From positions 33,507,154-33,571,153 of the forward strand of contig OY744608.1 of the NCBI GenBank assembly GCA_963556255.1: a stretch of DNA of 64,000 bases. Direction: 5' to 3'. Under the pieces are notes generated by a model that searched no databases, was not told the DNA's origin, and saw nothing but the letters and a program-made list of their open reading frames with translations. Below are positions 11,056 to 23,910 of this stretch, piece by piece. Within the stretch, counting starts at the first letter, position 1. Every line of letters starts with the position of its first letter. This DNA is from Allolobophora icterica (taxonomy: Eukaryota; Annelida; Clitellata; Crassiclitellata; Lumbricidae). Made by a program: the position numbers and the translations under genes.

Positions 11056-12584
11056 AGAGTAGGGATGACCAGACAACCTCCATAAGCCCTTTTGATTTGA
11101 GATTATTTAGTTACGTACTGTTGCCTGCATGTCTTGAATATTGTTTTACGTATGCAACAGTGCGATTGTTTTAAGTGATTTGATGTGGGGGGGGTAAATA
11201 TTACCCCTCAGGCCGTCTGTTAAGTAATTGCATTTTTCGGTAACACTTGCACCTAATTCTTGTACCGAAGGCCAATGCACCGATGGACTTGATTTGCTGC
11301 TCAGAAAGTTTAAGTACACGCAACATTTTGTAGAGCGTTTCAAGAGGAGCAGACCTGAACCATGCAGCAACTGCTGTAGGCTATCACAGAGCAATCTTGA
11401 TATCGAACGCATATCTCATAATGTCCATGACACATTATAGCAGTTGATCGCCAATGCAGGTTCTTAATGAACGTACACCTTCTAATAACTTGGCGGACAA
11501 GTTTTTTCGCAATTTTTTCGTTGCGTCTCAGATCCCTGTATTACTTCAAACAACAAATTTCCACCATATATAGGCCCATGTTAAGTTTTCTACTTCAAAG
11601 CGTTATAATTAAATATTTAACTGTTTCCATTATCGCAACACAAAAACAAGTTTTTTTTTACAAAAACTGTTATTTCCATTCTTATGCAGCTCCCATTGTA
11701 ATGACCTGGCAAGCTTTGAACTGTAATAATAGTCTGATCAGACAAGGAAGAAAACAAGCAGTAGATGCGTTTGCAGCAGATCAGCGGCTGACAAGACCTG
11801 ACGCCAACTAACAAAATTCTGATCGATGTGATCGCTTTGAATTCGAGACAAAACTCCGCGACCGCCGACGTCCCACTGAAGGGCCCCCGGATAAGAGACA
11901 GTCCGCAGTCCAAGCCACGTCAAAGCCGTCCTCTTACAACCACGCACAAAACAGTCGCGTCGTCGGGAATTAGAAGCGAATAATTTCTGCGCATGTCATT
12001 GAGATCACAGAGCAGATCGGCTGAGACTTCAGAACGCGTCATGCGCGAACAAGGACTGAATCTCTAATGGTTTTATTCTTCCTCTCCCTCGTCGCTTCTC
12101 TTCTTCTCCCTCGTCGCTTCTCTGTCTCTGTAGAAAATCCGCTCGGATCATCGAGATTTCCGGTTCTCTGCGAGCTTAACGCATACAAAGCACAGGTTAG
12201 ATTTGAAATCCCGGCGCTATTGAAAAAACATCCAGACAAAGCATTAGTAGAATATATAATGACAGGTTAAATTCATCGAGCTCCACACATATGATTCTAT
12301 GCAGATCATTACTGGAATACTCCGCGTAGAATCGGTGACGCCGTGATTACAAGGCACAATGGTCAAGAAGAGCGGCGCTATCTGAGAGAATCATCGGCCA
12401 CAGAATGGACGTTCAGTTGAAACGGCGTCTGAAGGTGGCTTGGTTGATGGATGAATACACAGACTGTATGGCGACCTTGATCGAGTGTGACAGAGGCTGA
12501 GTACGCATGTTGCTTCATTTCATGTCTGTTGGCAACAGACAGTAGACAGGCTGACAGACGGACGGACGGATGGATCGACAAACA
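11056..12584. other. Intergenic, nothing recognised
   Basis: Frames of 66-114 codons occur but none has recognisable homology. A short imperfect palindrome GGGGGGGTAAATATTACCCC lies near 11190. Confidence 0.5.
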
Positions 12585-12812
12585 CCCATACACACAAGCA
12601 TTGGGTCAAACAAACACCCATATAAACAAACATTGGGACAAACATAGGACAAAAAAACACACATATACACAAACACTGAGACAAACAAACATCCATTCAC
12701 ACAAACACTGGGACAAACAAACCTCCATACACACAAACATTGGGACAAACAAGCATCCATAGACACAAACATTGGAACAAACAAACACCTATTTATACAA
12801 ACACTGCAACCG
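12585..12812. repeat. 32-bp minisatellite
   Basis: CATTGGGACAAACAAACACC-type units begin near 12599, 12631, 12674, 12706, 12738, 12770 and 12802. Spacing is 32 bp except for one 43-bp unit. It yields apparent proteins on both strands (HWDKQTSIHT-like and Cys/Val-rich) that are repeat artefacts. Confidence 0.85.
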
Positions 12813-13617
12813 ATATACATGACAGATCAACACGCTGAATGCAGAGAGACAGAAACTTAGAACACACAAGCACTGAATAGACAGACAAACACTGACACAC
12901 ACGGACACAAACAACGGACAAACAACAGACGAACAAACATCCAAAATAAACAGACAAACAGACAGAGATAATTGTTAAGCGGATAATTCGGTCAAAGATG
13001 TTCATCATCGACTTTCCATTCCCTCTCCCTCTTCTTCGGTCAAGACCTTGAGCTGCTCCTGCTGCTGCAGTCGATATGAAGGGAGCACCGATTCTCTTTT
13101 CTGCGCGGATTGACAATCGACAGGTCGCCTCTGCTTCCGCTGCAGCCACCACAGAGTCTTGCCGGTAAACGATCCTTCCGTCCGTCCGTCCGTCGCTCGG
13201 GTCATCGTAGGCCTTCATCGGTTGGTCCGTCCCTCCGTCCTGAGTTTATGTCGTCCTAATTGTTCTTCCCGGTCGCCCGTCTACCTGACGACGCAATACG
13301 CAATCTCGTTTCGGTGCAGGTTTAGAACAAATAAAGATCTTATTATGGGTATTTCTCGTAAATGAAATAAACAGCATGGGCGTAGTTTGATTAAGGCAGA
13401 CTTCCGCCTTCCTGGTGTTCTTCGCTGTTTTTAGCACAGACTGTCGTTGTGTTGTGGGCGAGTGGAGAACAGGAAAGAAGAGGAGAGAATGATACAGACG
13501 AGAAAAGGCTTGACCGCTATCATTAACGCACTCCTCTGATAGATCATGCATAGACGGATAGACTGCCTTGAGTCTATGTGTCTATACGTGCTCTACTCAT
13601 TAACGAGTTTGCACTAA
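12813..13617. other. Intergenic; degenerate ACAGACA-rich start
   Basis: Bases 12850-12980 continue as imperfect GACAGACAAACA repeats. The rest has no recognisable feature; TCCGTCCGTCCG at 13178-13196 is a short tetranucleotide run. Confidence 0.5.
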
Positions 13618-13625
13618 TTTAAATG

Positions 13626-13886
13626 CAGTGCTTTTTTTTCTAGACAAAAAGGTTTCGGAACGGAGCGATAGGTTCCGGAACTGAGCAATAATGGGCGGGC
13701 TAAAATCCCGAGAAAAACGGGATTGGGCTTGGGAGGGATCTCAATAAGCACTGAAAACAGATCAAAACACTGAAATTAAATTAAAATAACTAAATTATTG
13801 TTTTTATTCTTCACAAATTATTCTTTAGTACCTGAAAAAAGGTGCTGGAACGCCATTCTGGCGCGTTCCGGCTGAAAAAAGCACTG
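13626..13886. mobile_element. hAT-like MITE, 261 bp
   Basis: The ends CAGTGCTTTTTT and AAAAAAGCACTG are inverted repeats. The flanking 8-mers are TTTAAATG (13618-13625) and TTTAAAAG (13887-13894), 7 of 8 identical. The interior contains GGTTCCGGAACTG-like palindromes and CGTTCCGG motifs, which resemble the element at 56372-56547. Confidence 0.8.
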
Positions 13887-13894
13887 TTTAAAAG

Positions 13895-14391
13895 TATATG
13901 ATTTTGGCGCTTATTTTTCTAATTTATGGTTAGAGTAAAAGAATGAAAAGTCTTGCTGGGAGGAAAGAGGTATGACGGGAACTAAATACTCCACGAAAAC
14001 TGCGACGAGCAAACAAGGTTATAAAAAATTATAGAGATATGAAAATGACTGTTTGGATAGTCATAAAAGTCGTCAGAATGGTTGCCGACTTGGACTGTAT
14101 TCCTTTTCCTTTGCTTTGGTTCCCTTCAAAATTCTGGATATGTTGATGCCCCTCCCACTTTCAAAACCAGCCGACGCCCTTAAGTATACTTGACTACATC
14201 GAGTACATGCTTTGTGTGACAGTTTAAGACTGTATCCAGACAGAGGATAGACCAATCAAGTTAAACACAAATCCAGTTTGACCAAGTGAGACTTTTCCTA
14301 GATTTCTAAAGCGCTTGTATAGAGATAGGCAACACTATGCGATTGAACGTTCAAGGCCAGCACATTATAGACGTTTGTGGAGTTTTTATCG
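13895..14391. other. Intergenic, nothing recognised
   Basis: No coding or repeat feature was identified between the hAT element and the piggyBac fossil. Confidence 0.5.
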
Positions 14392-14639
14392 CCAACCCTC
14401 AAGTGACCAACTGGGGTCCTGAGGGACCCCAGCATAGTATCGGCTTGTGATATTTTTTGGCTATCCAATATTTTGTCACGGCATTTTATGAATTTGTCAC
14501 CTGGGTATTGCTCACTGTTTGGGTCTAGTGGAATCCGGTTTTGCTTTTACGGTAATTTTTTAAATAAATAATATCCAGTGGGGTCCCGCAGGACCCCAGT
14601 TTCAGCAATGCTTTTCTATAGAGAACCGAACGCTACTTT

Positions 14640-15856
14640 ATGAAGAGATATTATGACAGCGAGAATTGGTCTGGAGCGATACAATGCAAAAGAAGCCCTA
14701 CTCTTGAAGAAAGTGCTGGTGGAGAATACAATAGCACGGATAATCTAAATTTATATAGCGCCCTTTCAAGAAATCTACTCAGTATCGCTTCCGATCCAGG
14801 CCCGGTCAAAAAGAAAGGTGTGGAGAAGGCCATAGAAAATACCTGAGCGGTCCCAAAAGGGACAACGACTCAGGTTCGGAGAATGATGATCATGTATCTG
14901 AGGATTCTGAAAACAGTGATGTGGAAAGTGCAGACGACGAAGTCGGCACAGAAACGAAATGCCTATCTGTTCAAACCATCAAAGCACTATTTCAGTTAGA
15001 AAAAGTGGTCGTGGCAATAGGTTGCGTGGTAGAGAAGTAGGAGGAGAGCAAGTAGGAAGATAGCAAGTAGGAAGATAGCAAGTAGGAAGATAGCAAGTAG
15101 GAAGATAGCAAGGTGATGCAGTTGGAGCAAATTCGGCATCAGGTCATCCGATGACTGATAAAAACGGCTTTTGTGGGAAAGACAGCCACCGGCGTCAGGC
15201 CGTCGGCGAGTTCAAGATGTCATTCGAACCTAGCTGGTGTAAGTGCTGCACCACGGTATGAGAGAATTTTTTATATGTACGAGCATTTCTTGACTCTTGA
15301 AATTATAGACGGCATTCTTGTACAGACGAACAGAGAGGCAAAGAGAGGAATATGTGTCAAGAATGAACGAAATCCTCAAGATCAACGTGCTGAATGGAAA
15401 CCTGTCAATGACAAGGACATCCTTGCGTTCATTAGACTCTGCATACTCCCTGACCAACTTACTCTTGAAATGTTTGTTCCTAAACCAGGCAAAGCTGTGT
15501 TAGCTACATCCATGCTCCACCACAATGCTACCACCGATGCTCAGATGATCAGCAATCCAGAAATAATCCTCCATTACAGTGGAACCAAAAAGCGGTGTTG
15601 ACAATATATGGATCACCTACTACAATGCACACCAGAAGAAGAAAAATCAGCCGTTGGCTCATGGTGCTGTTTTTCAACATCCTCGACAATCGACATAATT
15701 GGAATTGCTTCTTATATTTTGCGTCTGGCAACAAGGTCGACTGGCAGATTTCGAAGACCATACGGCGACGACGAATCTTATTGATAGAGCTCGGATATGC
15801 CATAGTAACACCACACATGAAACAACAAGCACTGACTCCTATAATCCTAGCATCAA
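14640..15856 (+). pseudogene. piggyBac transposase remnant, internally deleted
   Basis: Three pieces in three frame segments follow the piggyBac order. First is an acidic Ser/Asp N-terminal region (SENDDHVSEDSENSDVES, near 14878-14935). Next is the segment YMYEHFLTLEIIDGILVQTN with AEWKPVNDKDILAFIRLCIL (about 15273-15450). After this the catalytic core is missing, and the frame jumps to KPGKAVLATSMLHHN and NPEIILHYSGTK (to about 15592). After a frameshift, SRWLMVLFFNILDNRHNWN and RRRILLIELGYAIVTPHMK (about 15650-15825) match the C-terminal part. Stops, frameshifts and the absent acidic catalytic residues make it non-functional. Confidence 0.82.
15036..15115. repeat. 15-bp tandem repeat inside the piggyBac fossil
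   Basis: AGTAGGAAGATAGCA is repeated about five times in a row, the first unit being a variant (AGTAGGAGGAGAGCA). It lies between the acidic N-terminal piece and the next transposase piece and adds stop codons. Confidence 0.85.
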
Positions 15857-16037
15857 CAGGCACGTAACTAGCCTTTTTCGTTTGGGGGGGGCTTAAGCCT
15901 TGAACATGGCAACATTTATACAGTGTTCATACAAATTTTAGCCGTAAGCATACAACGGCTTGACTTGTTTGGGGGGCTTCAACTTCGTTTGGGGGGGGGC
16001 TTAAGCCCCCCCAAGCCCAACGCTAGATACGTCCCTG
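15857..16037. mobile_element. hAT-like MITE nested in the piggyBac fossil, 181 bp
   Basis: The ends CAGGCACGTAACTAGC and GCTAGATACGTCCCTG are near-perfect inverted repeats. The flanks are identical 8-bp duplications AGCATCAA (15849-15856 and 16038-16045). The interior has G-runs and GGGCTTAAGCCCCCC palindromes. It interrupts the piggyBac C-terminal frame and therefore inserted later. Confidence 0.9.
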
Positions 16038-16402
16038 AGCATCAATCACAGCTGCGATGAAGAACTGTGTTGTAGAAGCTCAACACTGTCAACAACACTC
16101 AGCTTCAATCTCCAGAAGCTGGAAGGCCAAGCGTTGACGATGCTCACTGTGCCAACGCGGTAACAACATGAAGGCAACGTGAATGTACTTCATGTAACCG
16201 GCCTAATTTTATCTTGTCAGACAATTAGATGGTTAGCAAAACCCAGGTAAACAATGAACAGTTAGAACTTGTACTTGTACCAAAATAAATTGAAGTTTCA
16301 ACAAGAGCAGAAAGCACTGAACGTGTCATCGACTATTGGGGTCCCACAGGACCCCAGTTGGTCATATTAAGGAGTAAAATATGTTGGTCGCATGAGGGTT
16401 AA

Positions 16403-18659
16403 GAGATTATTTTAAAGCACCATATAAAGACCCAACCACATGTATATAAACATGTATACTGTATACATATATGAATACATGCATGCATACATGTATGCAT
16501 GCATACTTACATCTATTCATGTACACATACGTACATCGTACATGCATACGTACGCATGTACGTATGTACACAGTCTGAAACTGTAGGCCTACCATAAGTG
16601 GGTGCGATTAGACATTAGAAAATTCGTTAAAGCCAAAGTCGAGACGAATGATGGTGGATTACTGGAACCGGCCGCCACAGGAAATAGTATCTGCACCAAG
16701 CTTGAGCACTTTCAAACAGAAGCTGGAGTTGAATGGAACGACATAGTCAATTAAAGCTTATGTAGCTTACCTAGCCTATTAACTATAACTGTAACTGTAA
16801 CATACATACGTTGTCTCAAGAGAGACTCAAAAGCGAACGTGCGCCTCGCTTTCGAAGGCAAGCGCTTAATCACTCAGCCGCTATGTCGCTATGGAAACAG
16901 AACGATGGCCCGAGGATGCTGGTGATGATGGACTGCACTGCCATGAGTACATACGACAGTCGACTGTAAACCAACCTCAAGACGACGGGCGATGGTAGTA
17001 GACGAAGCAGCCGCGGTGGTAGAGGTGGTGGCGACATGGCGTGGGAGGATCGGGCGATGTGAATTCCTTTCCTCGATGGTGAGATTGAACCGTAAACTCC
17101 TCTCAACCGGAAGAACTCTCACAATAACCGCCCGACATTCATCAAACTCGCACCGTTGCCTTCCACTGGCGTCATTACTGCGGCCGCAAAGAATCTGCGC
17201 TATGCGACCTCTCTCCCCCCTCCCAAGTCCAGCCAGGACCCCGCTGGAAGAAGATCCACCGTCCCTTCGGATGGCTCACCCGCTTTCGGATAGTTCTCAT
17301 ATTGCTCCGTCGATCATAGATCGTAACTTTTCTGTGCCATCGTCCACTCCATGATTAATTACCCTTAATATCGCCCACCGATTTATATCATACACACAAC
17401 ACGATTAGGAAAGTGCTTCTGCAAACATTCGCACAAGAAGCAGTCACATATGAATAGAAGAGCCAGAAAACAGATAAAAACGACGATGGTAGGTGAACTG
17501 CGCATTTAGGAGAACGACGTATAGGTCTTTTCGAGTGTCACAGTCATCTGCGATAACCTTTAGAAAGATCTGTACACAGACTGTTGAAGTCTACGAGATA
17601 AATTATCTGGCAAACAACTTGAGAATGGTGTTGTCACACTGGTGTGCCAATGGTTTTGCTATCGCGCACATTTGGCTGGAACACCTTCTTGAAGCCAAGT
17701 CATTCCTGAAAAGTCTTATCGTCGACTATTCTAAGTATTCACGTATTCACACAAGTTTTCATAGGCATTCGTGTCTTTTATATAGATTGCATTCGGGATG
17801 TGCAGATGAAGCAGAGTGTTCGAGCGAGTATCTCACGTCGTCTTCGGTCAATGAAATATGACCGCCTGTAAAAGCGCGACCCTCTGCCGACCTCCATTTG
17901 ACCTTTCCGGCAGAGACAATTTACACCTGCACTGCAGGTGCTCCATTATGCCCTCACTTGCGTGCTATATGTATACTTTTCCATCTATACACAAGCTGCA
18001 GTCGCTTGGTTATGGGCTATAACTTCGATGAATATATCTCAAGATCTCTATGAATATACAACACTACGTGTTCATAGACATCACTTGATACTCTCGTGAC
18101 CCGTTGGAAGGGAAAAGCTACCAAAACTGGGACATAAACTTACCGACAAAATCAGGTTTTACTGTAGGCCCTATATGGAGTCAATTTACACAAATTGGGT
18201 TTTTGCTTGGCTGAACCTCACTGGATCTAAATAATGCTGGGACATCAAGTTTATTATTATTGAGAAAGTAGAGCTCGTTTATACGGCAAAAGTGTAATTA
18301 AGAGAAGATACCTTAGATTGGGCTCAGCTTGATCTCTTTGTTATTATATTTTTGTTATTTTGCAGACTCTCTTTCGTGTGATGTGTGTGTGTAAAATTTG
18401 CAAGCACAGAACAAGCTCTGCTGAAGTGATAAATTGAATAATTTATGCCGATGTACCTCTTTTTGAGAAAAACTAAGTTGGTATGAAGTCGTGGACATAT
18501 TGAGATAAAATTTCGGCAAATCTGCACAAATTACATCACCAAACCTGAGAGCATAGGCCTATCTGCAATGCAGAAATCCCAGATTTGGTTACTTTTCCTC
18601 TCAGTAAGTCACATATAGGACTATGTAGTCTGCAAAAATAACAAGACCTCACCTCTTGC
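16403..18659. other. Intergenic with a TACATGCA tetranucleotide stretch
   Basis: Bases 16438-16570 are degenerate CATA/TGCA/TACG repeats. Two frames of about 120 codons (16992-17354 and 17493-17861) have no recognisable domains or conserved motifs and are left uncalled. Confidence 0.45.
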
Positions 18660-18870
18660 CATCAGACCCTCTCGACAGGTCTTTCACTCAAAACTGAAAA
18701 CACTGCTCTTTCACAATTCTCATGCTGATTACTTCTCTTCCACTTGCCTCCCTCGCCGCTTCAATTCTAAACACCATCCATCGTATACCCTGGCTGTCTG
18801 CCTATCCATTACATATTGATTTTCTGCCTATCGATTTTGCTTTGACTGAGCGCCTGTGAATAAGATGGTT
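18660..18870 (+). mobile_element. Possible LINE C-terminal remnant
   Basis: The frame reading SDPLDRSFTQN, a stop, and KHCSFTILMLITSLPLASLA resembles the RSFxxxLKTxLF tail that closes many LINE reverse-transcriptase frames. It is weak, short and interrupted. Confidence 0.3.
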
Positions 18871-19564
18871 CCAGAGATTTGGCTTCTGTGGGCGCTAAAG
18901 AAGTCTTGAGATGCGACATGTCAGCATAGATAGGGCCTGTATACATACATGTATATATGGGCCTATACAAGATTTAAAAGGTTCTTAGGGCTCTTGCGAT
19001 AGGCGCTGTTTACATAGCTAGATACGTACATATACATGTATATGTGTGCGTTGAATATGCTGTATATAAATAGCAACATATACATAATGATATATGATTG
19101 ATATGTTTGTATACATGCGCGATTGTGGATTATGTTGCATGGGTTGCGAAAAAGACTCAACAATCTCGCCTCAGTTTGCATCAGATGTACTTTAGATTCG
19201 ACGTTAACTGCGCACAGAGTAAGTATAGTCACTAGTCAGTAGTCACTCTGTGCAGCCACATGTTAGATGGTCTATAGATGTTTTGCCTGATTCAATGCGC
19301 ACTTGCATATGCTTTAAATGCAGAGCAATCTATGAAGGTAAACCAGACTCAGTAGAGATATTCCTTCGTCGTCTCATTGTCGCGGTTGATACACAGAGAC
19401 AGGAGAAACACAAAGCCTGTAATATGAAGCCTTTCCGATTGTGTATCTGACACCGAAGACAACAACACCGGTGTTTTCTTCTTCCTCCTTCTGTTCAGGA
19501 GACACTCTCCACACAAACACAGCCGATGACGATGACGACAAAAGAATCGAATCTCCGAAGAGTA
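18871..19564. other. Intergenic, nothing recognised
   Basis: Short TATACATG runs lie at 18940-18970 and 19020-19110. No coding signal was recognised. Confidence 0.5.
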
Positions 19565-19572
19565 TCACAGTC

Positions 19573-19993
19573 TGCAGGGTTGCCCGATACATCCATGGGT
19601 AGCCAAAGGAGGACACATGAAGCCGGAAAGGAGGACAAAGGAGAACGCAGTGAATGTTTCACTCCTGATCGAGTCAGCGGGTCTCCTAAGTAACCAAGAA
19701 ACAAAGTCACTTTGAGCATAGATACATTGTATAATAACTCAGATCGTGGACTAGAAACGTCTGGAGAATAGAGCTGCAATAAAAAACAAATAAGTAAGTA
19801 GATTAGTTAGGGACAACATGCGCGTGTAAAGTCGTTAAAAATGGTCACAAAATAATAGCCAATAGCCCGATACAACTAACATACGAAAAGCCGGACATTT
19901 TCCAGGTTTTTAACTGCGCCTGCCGGACAGAGGACATGAGTCCAAAACGAGGACATGTCCTCCTTTTGCCGGACGTCTGGCAATTAACCCTAA
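19573..19993. mobile_element. hAT-like non-autonomous element, 421 bp
   Basis: The left end TGCAGGGTTGCCCGA and the reverse complement of the right end, TTAGGGTTAATTGCCAGAC, are imperfect inverted repeats. The flanking 8-mers are TCACAGTC (19565-19572) and TCACAGTT (19994-20001), 7 of 8 identical. The interior has inverted AGGACA/TGTCCT and GCCGGACA blocks. Confidence 0.6.
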
Positions 19994-20001
19994 TCACAGT
20001 T

Positions 20002-20165
20002 CACACAACGCTGCAACCTTCTGCTGCATTATCATTGTAAAATTAAGCCTTAAAATGATGCATAACATAGCAAAGGTTTCTGAAAGACGTTTGTGATTTA
20101 GTGGACTGTGGTGGTAGAATGAAGTCGTTGAGTTATTGAAGCATCAGTTCTATGACTTTTATTTT
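20002..20165. other. Spacer, nothing recognised
   Basis: Unique AT-rich sequence between the hAT element and the retroposon. Confidence 0.5.
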
Positions 20166-20735
20166 TTACTGAGTGCGGCACGGTGGTCTATCGTTAACGC
20201 GTTTGGTCAATGATCATGCGGTCTCCGGTTCGAATCCGCGCAACGACCGTGGGCAAGTTGCTTGCACACACCCTCTGTCGCCAAGAAGGGATTCGTCCAT
20301 TGCCGGCTCAAGGGCTTAGAAGAGGAAATGAACGCTTCCCCTACATCCCACTTTGTGGGATATGGGAATACTTTAGGGTCTACATATTTGGGCCTAACAC
20401 TCACGTATCCCACTGTATATCTATATACACGTATATATTCTATCCCGTTTAATGCCCAGACTATTCTTATATCTTTTTCTAGTCACGTCGGGAAGGATTA
20501 CTTATAATATGCCATACACTGAATTATGTTACTTGGCCTGTCGGGTGTCCCCGCTTAGCGGGATAGGCCATAATTATCCCTTTGGGGCCACCCATTGCTT
20601 CCATCACCTACTGTTCTCTCTCACCTTATCTAATGAAGCAGTAATAAATGTACCTGAATTGTTTTACTTATGTAATTTTACCGATTGGTTGCAATAAAAA
20701 GATATTGATTGATTGATATTGATTGATTGATATAT
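20166..20735 (+). mobile_element. tRNA-related retroposon with GATT tail
   Basis: The head GTGCGGCACGGTGGTCTATC is followed about 30 bp on by GGTTCGAATCCGCG, an excellent pol III B box, as in tRNA-derived SINEs. The A box is poor. The 3' part (about 20545-20735) has AGCGGGATAGG facing CCCTTTGGGG, then CAATAAAAAGATATTGATTGATTG. The AGCGGGA...TCCC...TTGGG block and TTGA-rich tail recur at 42290-42440. It could be one SINE or a SINE next to a LINE 3' end. Confidence 0.5.
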
Positions 20736-21449
20736 GAACAATAATTAGCTATGTTTGTAGAAAGGAATATTACATTTATGGCGCAACTATGTAAGTAGGC
20801 CTAAATCTAGGGAGACATCCAAGAGACACGGAAGCGTTTTCTCTAACGCCTTGGAAATTTCGAGTTTACGATTATGAAATGCATATGACACTGCAGTCTT
20901 CTCACATGTCAAATCACGCACTCAGGTTTGGATTCGAAATTTGAATCCAAGCAGCAATGAAGTCTGAGACACGATAATTAAACAAGTAGACTATTCGCCA
21001 AGTTTAGGCGTTGCAGGCACGGTCATTACGCTGTACTCAACGAGTTTGTCGTATCGTCTGCATAGGCAATTGTAATGGAAACCATATACTTAAGATTGTA
21101 TGTATTCCAATACAATATATAGGGCCTATACGAGGACAGATGTTTGTTGACACATATGGTCGTTTCACATGTACTATAGCAAATATTATAATCGACTGGC
21201 GAGATATATCGACGAAAACTGTTGACGCGCATTTCCTCGAGATCGCCCAGAAGGATTTGCATAGCGCAAATATTTCTACAGGCTTATTATATAGGGCCTA
21301 TATATTGGTCCTGTCAATCGATAGATTCAGGTTTCTTTACGGCATCATCTCCTAAACACGTATGAAATAGGTCATAAACTTATTTGTCCAATATATTTGA
21401 GTTTTGCCTGTGTAGGGCGTATACATTTAAATGAAATTAATTCATTTAG
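20736..21449. other. Intergenic, nothing recognised
   Basis: Contains TAGGCCTA near 20797 and two GGGCCTATA variants (21122 and 21294). A 114-codon frame at 21011-21355 has no recognisable motif. Confidence 0.45.
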
Positions 21450-21455
21450 TGATGT

Positions 21456-21497
<42 letters not shown>

Positions 21498-21611
21498 GGA
21501 GGAGGAGGAGGAGGACGAGGAGGAGGACGAGGAGGGCGAGGACGAGGAGGACGAGGACGAGGAAGGGAGGAGGTGTAGGATGACGATGCGGATAATACTA
21601 CCAGTTTTATT

Positions 21612-21685
<74 letters not shown>

Positions 21686-21692
21686 CAACAAC
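21450..21692. repeat. (GAT)n-(GAG/GAC)n-(AAT)n compound triplet repeat
   Basis: GAT triplets (about 21452-21496) pass into GAG/GAC triplets (to about 21560). After a 45-bp spacer come AAT triplets (about 21617-21681) and (AAC)n. Both strands give homopolymeric artefact frames. Confidence 0.95.
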
Positions 21693-23435
21693 AATTATAA
21701 ACCTTGAAATTAACCCTTTAATCAATTATTAATATCTTCGATTCTGATGGATCTTCCTTACCTCGGACGATAAGAAATAATAATAATAGTAATAATTCTG
21801 CGTTTCCTCTAAATAATGTTGAAGTCCCCGAGAGATTCTCTGTACCTCGGTCCTCGGGGCATAAAACATTAGGCATAATAATCATAATTTTATTGCCCCA
21901 GGTACAAAATGATCCACAGAGACTTAAAATGGTTCCGGAGAATTATTACTGTATTTGTTGGCTAAGACTCGTCAAGTTCTGGCAGAGAGAAAGTACTTGG
22001 AAAGGCTACTGTATTAAATCGTTGGATCATAACTGAGAGGCGCTTTAAAAGATGGCATGTTTCTCCAGAGTCTCCAAGGTTCGTGATAAAATCGAGACTA
22101 GCGTTGTTAATGGGGTCCAGAGTTTCGAAGTCCAGCAGAACCAATGATAAAATAATAATGTCACCATTATTATTATTGTTATTATTATTATTGTTGTTGT
22201 TGTTGTTGTTGTTATAAAATGCGAGGAACAGATTCAGTGTTGTTTTGTACAACGTGCTAAAATATCTGGTTCCCGCCAGCAGAACAAAAAGGCGAGTAAA
22301 ACCCTAGTCACGACAAAGCGTATAGTTTACACATCTGACTTGAGGACCTCAATCTGTTATCGCCTTCGAGGGACTGAGAGAGCTGTGCAAGGACCCGTGT
22401 CAAAATCAGAGTCAGCTTTAGGTTACAGTGCAGATAGTGAAATGTACAACAAAAGATATCTCCGTGAAAGGATGACCAGCAGCTAAAACTAAATAAAAAA
22501 TATGAATATAAATAGTGACTCTTGTGGGCATTGTGTTACAGAAGCACAGCAAAAAGCGTCAGATCAAAGTTGTAAGGTCAATTTCTAGAACGTCCGCTCA
22601 CGGAAACCTATATGTATTATTGTAGATGTATGTGCATGTGTATATGTATATGTATGTGTATGTGTATATGCATATTAATATAGGCCTATATGTACGCGTA
22701 TATGCATATGTATATATGATGTATGAGTAAGTGGTATGGTGACAAAGATCTCTATGTCCTTGTCTTTTTAACGGAACAACATGTGCCGGCGTTTAATTTC
22801 GAAAGTGCTTCTTTGTGAGGATCTAACAAGTGAATCGACTTCATAAGATTTATACGAAAAGATTTATACGAAAGATCCGTTACCCTTTCTTTCCTATCTT
22901 TCCAGTCGCCCTTTTCCAGCAGACTGACGTCACCAGAACATCCGCCGGAAATGGTCCGTATGCTTTTAGGGGCCATTTATCGGTTGGCCGATGGTCGTTG
23001 GATGCTGGGCGACGATTGCAGACAACGAGAGGGAAGTTGCTGGGATAACGTCGCTAAAATCTCCTTCGAGCATCTTCCGCACGCTCCCAGGCAAACAGGT
23101 GCCCCTCGCCGCCCGGCGCCAAGTGTCAGCCGTATAACAGGCGGTGTCGATTCCTTGAGCTACTCGGGTAAGGACTCATCCACTCTTAGACGTCGTCATC
23201 GGCCAAAGGAAACACACAGGGAAAGCCGCTCCATCTGCTACCATCCGGTCGGCAATAATTCCGTTGCTAAGTTCTATATTAAACGCCCATCGCCAGATAT
23301 AACGCTACAAGCGAGACGATTTGATATGTTGCTTCTGCATAAGAAATGTATACGTATATATATTATATATATTATATATATACATACCAGTATATCTACA
23401 CTATTATTTCAGAACAGTCGAGAACATTTGCGATA
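21693..23435. other. Intergenic with small ATT/GTT and TATG runs
   Basis: ATT triplets followed by GTT triplets lie at 22166-22213, and TATGTG-type repeats at 22620-22720. A 161-codon frame at 22951-23433 has no recognisable domain, starts in unremarkable context and ends in a TA repeat. It is left uncalled. Confidence 0.45.
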
Positions 23436-23437
23436 AA

Positions 23438-23634
<197 letters not shown>

Positions 23635-23910
23635 CGGGTGGCCCATTAAAAACGTTCCCAAACTTTGTTAACCTGGCAAAGATCTAATTTCAGAGATATC
23701 AAATTTTAATTTATACCAAAATGTTAAGCAATTATTTCTGTGCACGAATGTCACATTTCAAGAGAGTACGTTTATTATGTCACACCCTGCGGCAAGGTTA
23801 TGACGTCATACCTGTTTACAAATTTTGCACAAAACTATGTCATTTATTTCGCCGCGAAGTAACGAGAGTATCTTGATTAAACTAGTCCTCGAAGTAGTAA
23901 ACATTAAAAC

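Larger units (their letters stand above)
14396..16398 (+). mobile_element. piggyBac-type transposon fossil, about 2.0 kb
   Basis: The left end CCCTCAAGTGACCAAC (14396) and the reverse complement of the right end, CCCTCATGCGACCAAC (ending at 16398), form the terminal inverted repeats. Each is followed inward by a GGGGTCCTGNGGGACCCC palindrome, with a further related palindrome near 14580. TTAA, the piggyBac target, abuts the right end (16399-16402). The left flank is CCAA, explicable as two transitions from TTAA. Inside lies a broken piggyBac transposase on the + strand and a nested hAT-like element (15857-16037). Confidence 0.85.

Noticed and set aside
20225..20240. Functional tRNA gene
   Set aside because: The B box is good, but the A box and cloverleaf are not, and the sequence continues as a retroposon body with a repeat tail.
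22951..23436. 161-codon + frame
   Set aside because: No known motif; it runs into a TA repeat and lacks support for a start or splice sites.
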